DNA from: Ochotona curzoniae
Lineage: Eukaryota > Chordata > Mammalia > Lagomorpha > Ochotonidae
Direction: 5' to 3'
Assembly: GCF_017591425.1 (NCBI RefSeq)
Contig: NW_024466599.1
Span: 75,558,501-75,622,500, forward strand
DNA length: 64,000 bases
Part shown: in pieces, positions 11,004 to 20,827 of the stretch
Position numbering within the stretch: position 1 is the first letter of the stretch
How the letters are laid out: every line of letters begins with the position of its first letter
Position numbers and translations under genes: made by a program
Notes under the pieces: generated by a model
What the model was told of the DNA's origin: nothing
The model's input: only the letters and a program-made list of their open reading frames with translations
Databases searched by the model: none

Positions 11004-11249
11004 GGAAACCAAGGCTCAAAGCCCAGCATTCCAATATGGGGTGCCAGTGTCCCAAGTGGCTTTTTCATCCCTGCTTTTACTTTCTTGATAGAATTAATTG
11101 AAGCACAAAAATTTCAATTTGGGGAACATCCAACATATTTATTTTTTTCCTCTATCTTTGGAAGTGAATGGGTTCTCAGTGCTGGCATCCACCCCTGCTT
11201 CAAGAGAACATGGAACTAGGCTCCAGGACTAGGGCACAGGGTCTTGGTG

Positions 11250-11905
11250 TCGTACCTAACACTGTTTTGCCCAACATGAGGTCATGAACATTTGCTGCTA
11301 TGTTTCTTCTAATAGTTTTATGGTTTTAGCTGTTAGAATTAGCTTAATGATCCATCTTGAGTCCGTTTTTATATGTGAAGTGAAGGAATCTGAGTTTATT
11401 TGTACATTGATACCCAGTTGTTCTTGTGCCTTCTGTTGAAATCGCAATGCCTTTTCTAACTTAATTATATGCCACCCTTGTTGAAAATAGATCATAAATG
11501 CTCTGATTTGTTTTCAGACTTCCAATTCTGTTCTGTTCTTCTAAGTGTGTGCCAGCACCATAAGGTACTGATGACAATAGTTTACAGTGAATTTTAAAAA
11601 CTTTCATGAGTTTTCAAACTTTTTCTTCTTTTAGATTGTTTTGGTTAAGTAGAATCCCTGGAATGTTCATATGGATTTTAAGATCAACTTGTCAATTTTT
11701 GCAAATGAAACATTTCAGATTTGGATGGAGTTTATATTTAATTTGTAGATCGCTTTGGAGAGTATTGGCATGTTTATAATGCTAAATCTTGCAATCTGTG
11801 AATCTGCGATGTTATTTCCATTATTTTTACATCTCTTAATTTTTTTCAGCACTGTTTCAGAGTTTTCAGTGTATACATGTTGCCCTCTTTCTTCAAATTT
11901 ACCCT
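11250..11905 (-). mobile_element. Old L1, ORF2 segment
   Basis: Antisense L1 ORF2 sequence. Landmarks: 'gatccatcttgagtccgtttttat', 'gtacattgatacccagttgttc', 'tcaacttgtcaatttttgcaaatg' and 'ggagagtattggcatgtttat', which are hallmark strings of reverse-strand ORF2 in mammals. Multiple stops and indels; not functional. The - strand frame at 11298-11495 is a leftover of ORF2. Confidence 0.88.
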
Positions 11906-11912
11906 GTTTCTT

Positions 11913-12172
11913 TAAAAGATTATTTATTTGAAAGACAAAATTATTGGCGGGGGTGGAGGAGGGAGAGAGAGAGGAAAAGAGAGAGAGAGACAGAGAGAGG
12001 TCTTACATTGAGTAGCTTCATGTGTACAAAGGTCACCTTCTGCTATTTTCTAGGCATACCAGCAGGGACCAGGATTGCAAGTGCAGTAGCTGGGACATGA
12101 ACCGGTACCCATATGGGATGCCTGAGTTGTAGCCATTACTTGAACCCACTGTTGCATAACACAGGCCCCAGT
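11913..12172 (-). mobile_element. C-type SINE, antisense, diverged
   Basis: GATTATTTATTTGAAAGACA, then an expanded GA-rich tract (11945-11998), 'ggtacccatatgggatgcc' and a degraded head near 12172 ('acacaggcccca'). Confidence 0.85.
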
Positions 12173-13093
12173 GTTTACCATCTCTTGTGTTGCCTCTACA
12201 TCGTTCCTTCTGGAAACCTTTGGTGCTTGTATTTCATGTAGATGAGATGCACTGGCAGTGAGTTATCTCCGTTGTTATTTGTCTGGGATGTGCTGGCTTC
12301 ACCTTCGTATCCGAAGACTCTCCCTCTGGCTGACAGCACATTGACTCTGCAGGTTGGTGGCCCTGGCCTCCCGCTTTTCCTCATAGAAAGTCCCATGTTA
12401 ATTTGATCAATGGCTGAGTGGATGTGCAGACTCACTTTCCATCACTGTGTTTGGTTTTCACTCCTTCCTCATTTCCTTCAACTGTCTCACAGTGTGTGGA
12501 TGTGGAAGTCTTATAACACCTTTTCGCTGGAGTTCTGGTTTTCATCAAATTTATGAACTTTCCAGCAATTATCCTTTTCAGATATCTTTCCTGCCTATTT
12601 TTCCCATTTTTTCCCAGTATGCCAAGGCTGCCTACAGATCTCTGAGGCTCTGTTCATTTCTCTTCAACATTTTCTTCTGTTATTTAAGACTGTTTACTTT
12701 CTATTGAACAATCCTTGAATTCATAGATTTGTTTTTCTACTCTTTACAGTCAGACTGCTGTGGAGTTCATCTAATGATATTTTCTTTCCCCATTTGGTGA
12801 TAATTATCAAAGCTAGAACTAATTTTTCAAAGTTAGAAATAACAGTAATTTGACAAAGATATCATTAATACTCCATTTTGTTTTCCCTATCATTCTTTCT
12901 TTGTATTATCATAGGTATTTTTGAAATATATTTCCAAATCTGGGTCCACTCACATTCACTGCATTCAGACTTCTTTCCTTGCATGCTAACTTGTTTTCTT
13001 TACAGTGTAATTATTTGAGGGAGCACTTATTTTTTTGATAATTCTTTTTATTAATATAAGGAGAAAGAGGCGTAGAGTGTATACCTTGAGCTT
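12173..13093. other. Unassigned, possibly old L1 5' region
   Basis: Pyrimidine-biased sequence directly after the antisense L1 and a SINE. Pieces such as 'ttatgaactttccagcaattatcc' suggest decayed L1 5' sequence on the - strand, but I cannot confirm it. No gene seen. Confidence 0.35.
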
Positions 13094-13094
13094 T

Positions 13095-13436
13095 TTAAAA
13101 ATTGATTTGAAAGGTGTGAAAGGTGGAAAGGTAAATGAGAGATATGAGAGATAGAGATGGAAAGGAAACTTCTATCTGGTAGTTCATTTCCTAAATACTT
13201 GCAACAGCCAGGGATGGGCCAGTCCAAAGCTGGTAGACAACAGCTCAGTCCATCTGCCTCGTGAGTGAGAGACCATTACCCTCCTCCTCCAGAGCATACC
13301 TAATACGGAGCGGGAGTCAGGAGCAAAGCTGGAGTGATAGACGTATACAGATAAGATTAGGTATAGACATGAGTATAGGCATAAGATAGGCATCCCCAGT
13401 GGCACCTTAAGCACTATGACGAGTGCTCCACCCCTA
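13095..13436 (-). mobile_element. C-type SINE, antisense, highly diverged
   Basis: 'aaaaattgatttgaaaggtg', GA-rich stretch, 'tctatctggtagttcatttcc', 'gagcatacctaatacggagc' and a head remnant 'agtgctccacccct'. CATAAGATAGGC-type tandem duplications around 13340-13395 have lengthened it. Confidence 0.75.
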
Positions 13437-14834
13437 GACTTTCAGTCTCTGTATTTTAGTTTTTCTTTCCTAAAGGCTGCCTCTGTGCCTGCCTAGATCT
13501 TTGGTAAGCCAGGTTTAAGTCATCCCCAAGCATCTTGCGTCTGTAAATTGTCTAGCCAGATCTCTGTGTAGGTTGGAGAATGCGCTCTCTTTTGCAATTA
13601 TGTCTCTGTCTTCTGGGCTTTCTCTTCTTGAATCTCCCTGTGCCGAGTATTTTTCCAGTCACCTAGGGATACATAGAGGGTTTAACTTAGTCCTGCGTTT
13701 TTCCTCTTTCTAGTATTTCCTTTTAAGTCTCTGGTTAGCCCATTGCTTACCCTAATTGGGTCCCCAGTTTCAGGCTAGTCCTGCTGTGGGCTTCCTTTAC
13801 GAAAGAAACCTGAGCTGGGCATGAGTTGAAGCATTAAAACAGATTTGATTCAGGAATGATCGTAATAAGGGACCTCAGAGAATAGCTAGGCTCTGTTAAA
13901 AAAAAAAACAGTGAGGATAAATGTGGATTTTACTTAAGGAATAGTCTGAGGGATGTTGACAGAAAGCTACTGAAGGGGAGACAAGAAGGCTAGATAGAAT
14001 TGAGTTGTGTAGGCTCAGGCATGTAGAAACGTGGTTGCATGAGGCTAGACCAAGCATGGTCAAGGGAAATCTTCATCACCTTAAGGCTCAATGGAGCCCA
14101 CTTTTTGCCAGTAACATCTTCAGGGTTTATACCCCCAGCCCACTCTCCATAATCCCACACTTTGGTAACCATACCACTGCTGTTTGCTGCTGTCCCTAGG
14201 CTCCTCCCCGTGCCATTCTGCCCAGCTGAGTGCTGGAGAGATGAGCCCAGCAACCCCAAGTGACAAGTCCACAGGCTCTTGCTTAAACTCTAGCATTGCC
14301 TCAACAGTTCTTCTCACTTTGCGATTCGCCTCTGATTTTTAGTACCCCTGAAGTTAGTGTTTCAAACAGTTCTGTCCAGGGCTACATGTGATTGTCTAGA
14401 TGGGAATGACTAGTGTCTTTCTGCAGCCATAACTGGAAGTCCCTCGGAAGGGTGCTGGCATTTCTGTAAAGTAGACAAGATCGAAATAAGTGTTTTTGAA
14501 CCTCTTTGATTGTGGAAGTGCCTCTTTCCCCCGCCCCCCCAAGATCACTCAGCATAGAATTTGTCAAAGTTTCATGTGCAGAAAACTTATCTGGGAGGGG
14601 TGTTCAGATTCCGTACCTGTTTCCCTCCTTCTCTCCCCCGCCCACCCCAAGAGTCTATTGTGTAAGTCTGGAATGCAAGCAGATGACTTTAAAGGTAATC
14701 TGAAAACCAAACGTTGGTCTTGTTTCTATTGAAGGTACCGGTTCTTAGGCTCCCAGATCTCTTGCAAAAGGCAGTCCACTTGGGGGCAGATACTCAGAGG
14801 AACTGAAATCTGTCATGTCAGGGAGACATCAGCA
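13437..14834. other. Unassigned DNA
   Basis: About 1.4 kb with no recognised gene or young repeat. A C-run (CCCCCGCCCCCCC) lies at about 14528-14540. Open frames are short on both strands and carry no recognisable domain. Confidence 0.45.
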
Positions 14835-15540
14835 GTGGCCTTTTTATTGCAACACTTGGTTCTTCACAACAGCCAAGGTATGGACTCAATCTTGGTGGCA
14901 GCTGAAAGTGCCACCAAGATTGAGTGAATGAAGTGAAATGAAGGAAGGAAATGCGGTGGATACACACAATGGAATACTGTTTATGCCCAGAAGAATGAAA
15001 TTCTGCCATTTGTTGTGACTCGGAGAGAACTAAAGGACATTACTTTATGTGATGTTAAGTCAGGCATAGAATGACAAATATGGTACATCATCACGTAGGT
15101 GAAAGCTAACTAGCTGATCTGATCTAAGAAGAAAGTAGAATATGTGGAGCCTGGGAAGAGTAGGGGTTAGGAGAGAAGAGCAATGGCAAATAGGCCTAGG
15201 GGATGGAGAGGAGAAATCACTTATAAGTTTATATTGCACAACAAATCTGATTGATCACAATTGATCATATGTTTAAAAATATGTAGTAGAGAGAGGCTTT
15301 TGAAAATTCTTGCACAAAGAATTGATGGTGAATTTGTCAGGAATGACGTGGCAGTTATCCTGATCTGACACATTGTAGGTTGTCATCTGAAGATCAAACT
15401 TGACCTTTGTCTGCAGAGTACATCTATTTTTATTCAATTTCATGTGTGGTTTCTGTATTTCAGAATATATGTTTGTTATACTGTATCCCATATATATGTA
15501 CAATTATGATGTGTCAGTCAATAATAAAAAATTAAATTAA
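14835..15540 (+). mobile_element. Old L1 3' end
   Basis: Sense L1 text: 'caacacttggttcttcacaacagccaag', 'acacaatggaatactgtttatgcc', 'gaatgaaattctgccatttgt' and a 3' UTR ending 'atatatgtacaattatgatgtgtcagtcaataataaaaaa'. A perfect hairpin replaces L1 sequence at 14884-14925. Confidence 0.85.
14884..14925. repeat. Perfect 17-bp inverted repeat, 8-base loop
   Basis: Left arm ACTCAATCTTGGTGGCA (14884-14900), loop GCTGAAAG (14901-14908), right arm its exact reverse complement (14909-14925). It lies where L1 3' sequence would normally continue. Perfect arms in an otherwise diverged repeat suggest a recent templated insertion. Confidence 0.97.
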
Positions 15541-15936
15541 TAGCTGAAAAGAGTGATATGGAGGAGGTAATATCACCTGTTTTCCAAATCTGTTTAACTT
15601 TCTTCTTTGGTAGGAACCTGTCAAACACATTAGCCAATGTCTTGAAGTAGGCACTGCTCTCCCCTTACCTGAAGGCAGAGTGGCTAGAACTCACCAACAC
15701 ATGTGCAGAATGCATGGATGGATTACCTTGCACCATGGCAATGAAGAGCAAACTGGCCATTCTTCAATCTCCTGATGCCCAATGGTGGCAAGTGTAGTGG
15801 CCTCACCTAGAGTTGGTGACACTAACAGTTTGACCAAATATGGATCCTTATGTCTTAAGAGACAACAGCTGCTGAAGGAGGACAAAGGGTGTAGAAAGAG
15901 AAAGAGAAACGCATAAACTTTGAAAAAAACATTTTT
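15541..15936. other. Unassigned DNA
   Basis: Nothing recognised. The open frame on the - strand (15691-15885) has no family signature. Confidence 0.4.
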
Positions 15937-16250
15937 TTTAAGATTTATTTATTTATTGGAAAGCCAGATATACAGAGAGCAGGAGAGACAGAGAGGAAGA
16001 TCTTCCGTCCGTTGATTCACTCTCCAAGTGAGCGCAATGGCTGATGCTATGCCAATCCGAAGCCAAGATCCAGGAACTTCTTCTGGGTCTCCCACGCAGG
16101 TGCAGGGTCCCAAAGCTTTGGGCTGTCCTCGACTGCTTTCCCAGGCCAGAAGCAGGGAGCTGGATGGGAAGTGGAGCTGCCGGGATTAGAACCAGTGCCC
16201 ATATGGGATCCTGGTGTGTTCAAGGCGAGGACTTCAGCTGCTGGGCCCAA
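15937..16250 (-). mobile_element. C-type SINE, antisense, well preserved
   Basis: A run of T, then AAGATTTATTTATTTATTGG, GAGGAAGATCTTCCGTCCGT, GGCTGTCCTCGACTGCTTTC and CCATATGGGATCCTGG. The head is replaced by CTGGGCCC. Near-consensus, so among the younger copies. It abuts the 3' end of the antisense L1 that begins at 16256. Confidence 0.93.
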
Positions 16251-16255
16251 CTTTT

Positions 16256-17960
16256 TTAAAATTAAAATTTAAATTTGGTGATACAGTTCCATAGGCTCTG
16301 GGATTTCCCCTCCGCACCGAATCCCCGCCCCCACCAACTTTCCCTCTATTATTTCTCAATGCATAGTCCTTCATGAACAGCGTCTTAAGTCCATCATTCC
16401 GCCATTTAAGTGCATCCTGAGTCTCAGGGTTACCTGCCAGCAGGTCCTGATGCCAGCGAGGGTGAGGCGACGGTGTTCTTAAGCCACAGAACCACCGGAG
16501 ACAAATTGGTGAGGAATGTGCATTTATTTAGCACAGATTCTAGGGTTTTAAAGGTAAGGAAGGGAATGGCAGGAGAGCATCTTCTGACAGTCCCCCCACC
16601 TGCCAAAGACACTGTAATTGTCTAGAGGACACGTCTATTCCCCTTGTTCCTGCTGTCACGTCAGAGGTCACATGTCACACGCAGGGCTGGAAGCTGTGCC
16701 TCAGGTCATAAGCAGATAAGGTGTAAGCCATACCCACCAGGTAGCAGGCAATGATAGAAAAATCTAATATTTTATTGTCTAGGTGTATTTAGAAGATTCA
16801 TTGGGAGTCTGCTTTTATTCCGTAGTGGGGATGCATTCTGTCAATTTTTTTTTTTTTGGATTCCTGGTACTGTGCTGTTCAATTACATCCTTCGTATGTG
16901 AGGTTACACATGTATGTTTATCTACCTTTATTTTTTTGTTTTGTGTTTTTGATGGAGGTTGTCTTATATGAGCAAACATATGATATTTGTCCTTTTGGGT
17001 TTGGCTCATTTTGCTTAGCGTAATGGTCTCCAGTTGGGCCCATTTGGTTGCAAAACATAAGATTTCATTCCTTTATTCCTTTTTAATAGCTGAGTAGTAT
17101 TCCACAGGGTAGATATACCACAGTTTCTTTACCCAGTCTTCCTTCAATGGGCATCTAGGTTGTTTTTGTGGTTGTTGGTTGTGCTGCAGTAAACACAGGA
17201 GTTGCTCCCTCTTGTGTATGTATCAGTTCTTTTGGATATATTCCTGGAAGTGGAGTTGCTGGGTCATATGGTAGGTAAAGTTTAGTTGCCTGAGTATTCT
17301 CCATACTGACTTCCACAGTGGCTGCATTAGTCTCCAGTACCTTTTACCCCACATCCTTGCCAGCAAATACTGTTGGTAGTTTTCTTTGTGTAGACCACTC
17401 TCACTGGAGTCAAGTGCAACCTCACCGTGGTTTTTATTTGAATTTCCCTTATTGCTAGGGAGCTTGAGCATTTTTTCATATGCCTGTTAGCCATTTGGAT
17501 TTGTTCCTTTGGAGAGTGCTCATTTCCTTCATCTATTTCTTCACTGGTTCGTTCGTTTTGTTACGGATATTCTGGAGTTCCTTGCATTTTCTGGAAATTA
17601 ACTCCCTAATCTGTTGTGTAATGTGAAAAGATTTTCTCCCACTCTTCTGGTTGCTTTTTTACTTGGTTGATTGTTTCCTTTGCTGTGTAGAAGCTTCTTA
17701 GTTTGATGTAGGTTTGTTTAGGTCTTAAATGCCTGTGCTTTTGATAGTTTTTCTAGAAAGTCTTTGCCTACGCTTATATCTTGTAGGGTATTTCCTATGT
17801 TTTCATGTGATAGTTTGATGGTTTCCAGGTGTAGGTTTAGATTCTTTATCCATTAAGATTTGATCTTTGTGTTGTGTGAAAAGTAAAGGTCTTGTTTCTT
17901 ACTTCTGCAGGCTGCTATCCAGTTATCCCAACAGTATTTGTTGAAAAGACCATCTCTTTT
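16256..17960 (-). mobile_element. L1, antisense, ORF2 C-terminus and 3' UTR
   Basis: Reads on the - strand from ORF2 (17960, 'ctgctatccagttatcccaacag' as seen on +) down to the 3' UTR (GATACAGTTCCATAGGCTCT at about 16279). It contains 'tggatatattcctggaagtgg' and 'cttacttctgcaggctgcta'. The 3' UTR is the same type as those at 5.8, 32.3 and 42.6 kb, so it belongs to the lineage-specific L1 family. A 305-bp LTR-like insertion splits the 3' UTR. Frames are broken; not active. Confidence 0.9.
16435..16739 (-). mobile_element. LTR-like insertion inside L1 3' UTR
   Basis: L1 3' UTR sequence is interrupted after 16434 and resumes at 16740. The insert starts TG and ends CA on +. On the - strand it holds CTAAATAAATGCACATTCC, i.e. 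an AATAAA poly(A) signal near the 3' third, and GC-richer sequence with a TTAAGAACACCGTCGCC stretch. This fits a solo endogenous-retrovirus LTR. I could not find a matching target duplication, so the boundaries and class are provisional. Confidence 0.6.
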
Positions 17961-19527
17961 TTTTCTTGAAAGACACAAATTTTTAAGGGATAAAACATTG
18001 AGTTTTGGAGTTGTTTACCACATCATGAATTTAGTCTCTTCTTGATTTAGGGGTTATTGAGCGGGCAACAGTAAAATGACCTTCTGAAGCAGCTCCATGT
18101 ATTCAGGAAAGCAAATGTAATTAGCAGGAAACCTACAATCTCAACAATGAAAGACTGGCAAATCCCAGTGTCATCTGATCCAGCTCCTTCCTTGGTGAGG
18201 TAATATTCACATTCCACATGCCCTTCCTGAAATTGTTAGGGTCTGACCCTTAAGTGGAATACAATGTCTGAGATTTAATCAGAAGGACAGATGGAAGGCA
18301 ACATCCCATCTCTCCAGAACCTGCACTGCTCTAGCTGTGGCATCAGGGTGAAAACAAGAGTCTTTCTATTTTAATCTTCAGTTAACTAGCATAATTTGTT
18401 AATTATAATCTGCAGTGTAACCCCTGAACCTTCTCATTACTTGAGGTTTTGCTTTGTGTGCCGTGATGGAGACAGCACATAAACACTGACAAAGATGGAG
18501 ACAGCTGTTGCACGTTTTCATAGACAAAGAATCCATAAAACCAGTAGAAATGCTTTTGGCAGGGACAGCTTCAAGTAGAAGCTGTCCTTGTATCTAGGAA
18601 AAAATGCTGCCTAAATGAAACCTAGCTGGTTGCATTTCTGTTTAAACAGTGAATATTAGTCTGAAAAAGCGATGGCTTTCTCAGTTTTGCTTCTTACTGT
18701 CTGTTCAGCCTGTCTTTTGCCTACCTCCCTCCACCCCATCAAAAAGAAACATGTGGTGCCAGTGGCATGGTTCATCACTGAATTAATATGCAGAGAGCAC
18801 ATTGGCTTTAGAAGGGAGAAATTGAAGGCCAACTTTCAGCTCATAGAAAATACTGTGAGCCTATTGGGTGAGGGTGATGGATACCCTGTGAAAGTCACAT
18901 TGTCACCCTTCCGTTCCTTTATTAACTTTGACATTTGCATGAAAATTGAATCTTGGCTTCCTAGGGGCTCATCTGCTCCAGCTGCTCGCCCCTTACCTGA
19001 AGGCTTAATCTTCTGTATGTGACAAGATAATCAGTTCTCCAGCAGGCAATTATGATGTCACACAGAGGCAATTATCACTTCAGGTGAGAAAATAAACAGC
19101 CCTCACAGATGATCCCTTAAAATCTTTAGGAGGATCTTAATGTCATTTTTCCTTGAAACGATTTCACATGAGAAATCACTCTAAGTCTTGGAAAGGAACC
19201 CGCAAGGCAGTGGTGGTAGTATTCAGTCTGGGCCCTCAGCCAGTTATTGATACGGATTCCCCAAATCCTTGCTTAACATTCTGAAGGGACCTTCCCAGCC
19301 TCAGCTCTCCCCTGCCAAGCATGGCAGGTTAACTCCCAAGTGTTGATCCAATTAAAATTATGTCACAGGGTTGTGCCGTGTGGTAGTAGAAAAGAAAAAA
19401 ACACTTCATTGCACAGAAATTAGAGGATTATGGAAATCAAAAGAAGGCAATAAAACACCTATAATCCTATTAATCCTATCACCCAGAGAAAACTATAGTA
19501 TCTTGGTTGGCCTATTTTCCTTTTCTC

Positions 19528-19528
<1 letters not shown>
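17961..19528. other. Non-repetitive DNA, candidate conserved element
   Basis: About 1.5 kb free of recognised repeats, which is unusual here. It includes AT-rich, TAAT-containing stretches (18375-18420) and a duplicated GGCAATTAT motif (19045-19075). A 116-codon open frame (18672-19022) begins with a hydrophobic run but matches no family I know and has no visible exon structure. Confidence 0.4.
19045..19075. promoter_or_regulatory. Paired GGCAATTAT motifs (possible homeodomain sites)
   Basis: GGCAATTAT occurs at 19045-19053 and again at 19067-19075, 22 bp apart (about two helical turns). TGATGTCA, a CRE/AP-1-like sequence, lies between them and AAGATAATC, a GATA-like site, lies just upstream at 19024. 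Suggestive of an enhancer; conservation is unknown. Confidence 0.3.

Positions 19529-19552
<24 letters not shown>
19529..19552. repeat. (GT)12 microsatellite
   Basis: An uninterrupted GT run following a CT-rich lead and followed by GGGTGGGTGCATGCA. Confidence 0.97.
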
Positions 19553-19561
<9 letters not shown>

Positions 19562-20099
19562 CATGCACTTTATAAGAATCAAATCACAAAGTGCACTCTC
19601 TTATGTGAGCTGCTCTTTCAAACTCTGGCCATTTCTTGTGACCACATTTGGATTGTAATGTTACATTTTTTTTTTTTTTTTACTGTTTTAGCTTCTGAAA
19701 GTGCTTATTTTCTTATGCTTAACTGGTAAAATAGGGAAAGAGAGAGAAAGAGAGAGTGATATTATATTATAATGATCTAAAGTCACTTCAGGAACACATC
19801 CTGAGCCATACTGGGTATTTTCAGCTGGCTTTTGCTCTACGTTTGCAACATTCTAGAACTTATAGCTTCTACTACACAGAGAAGGGGGAGTGTTCAATGG
19901 CCCGTGGAAGGCGGTACAGATGCTGGAGCGGTGCACACAAACAGAAGAGGGTTTGAGCGGTGCATAGAAAGGGTGTTGTTAGGCGTGCTGAGATGAACCA
20001 CGGCAGGTGGTACGGCCAGAGCTGTGGGCCAGCAGTATCAAGTCACCATTCAGCTGGGACTGTCAGACTGTAGCCTGCGCTGCACAGAGGTTGTTGGCG

Positions 20100-20225
20100 G
20101 GCAACACTACTGACCTACCTGTAGCACGAGGAGAGGGACTCAGGGCAATCAGCCTCTCCGAGCCTCAGTTTCTTTCCTTGTGACACGTGTACAGTTATGT
20201 TTATCTTGTTTGGCGGTTAAAGTCT
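20100..20225 (+). mobile_element. MIR-like SINE fragment
   Basis: 'cagcctctccgagcctcagtttctttccttgtgacac' matches the core of the ancient mammalian MIR family in sense orientation. Flanks are too diverged to set exact ends. Confidence 0.6.
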
Positions 20226-20547
20226 GTGCAACCAGGACTCAAATGTGAAATGCCTTCAAACGGCTTTGGTCCAGTTACCACCCCCAAATCAAGGGATATT
20301 GAATCTCCTCTTCTGGATCATGTCTTTATTCAAAACATCTTAGATTCCTCAATTTGGGCATCACCTCCAGGAATAAGAATTTAGATCAATTCAAGCTAAC
20401 ACCTTAGTCCCATATCTGTATGGAAGTTCTCTGCACCTGTCACCGGCTGGACCTGTGTCTCCAGGACACAGAGTAGGCAGGAAGATGGGCTTTTGTGTTT
20501 TACTTCCTGGTCTGGGTAGTAGAGGGTAGAGGCTGGTGGTTGCTCTG

Positions 20548-20826
20548 GGGAGATAGCGAGGAAGATCTTCTGTCTGATGATTCACTCTCCAAGCGGCCGC
20601 AATGGCCAAAACTGCAACAGTCCAAAGCCAGGAGCCAGGAGCCTCTTCCAGGTCTCTCATGTGGGTGCAGGGTCCCAAGGCTTTAGGCTGTCCTCAACTG
20701 CTTTCCCAGGCCACAAGCAGGGAGCTGGATGGGAAACGGGGCTGCTGGGATTAGAACTGGTGCCAACTGGGGTCCCGGCATGTGTAAGGTTAAGACTTTA
20801 GCCACTAGACCACTGCACTGGGCCCA
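20548..20826 (-). mobile_element. C-type SINE, antisense, 3' part missing
   Basis: Begins inside the element at GCGAGGAAGATCTTCTGTCT, then 'gcggccgcaatggcc', GGCTGTCCTCAACTGCTTTC and the head CACTGCACTGGGCCC at 20826. The A-rich tail side is absent. It directly joins the A-rich end of the large dispersed repeat at 20828. Confidence 0.9.
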
Positions 20827-20827
20827 G

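Noticed and set aside
18672..19022. 116-codon frame starting with a signal-peptide-like hydrophobic stretch.
   Set aside because: No recognised protein family, no splice or promoter evidence, and hydrophobic starts arise easily in T-rich DNA. Kept only as unassigned DNA.
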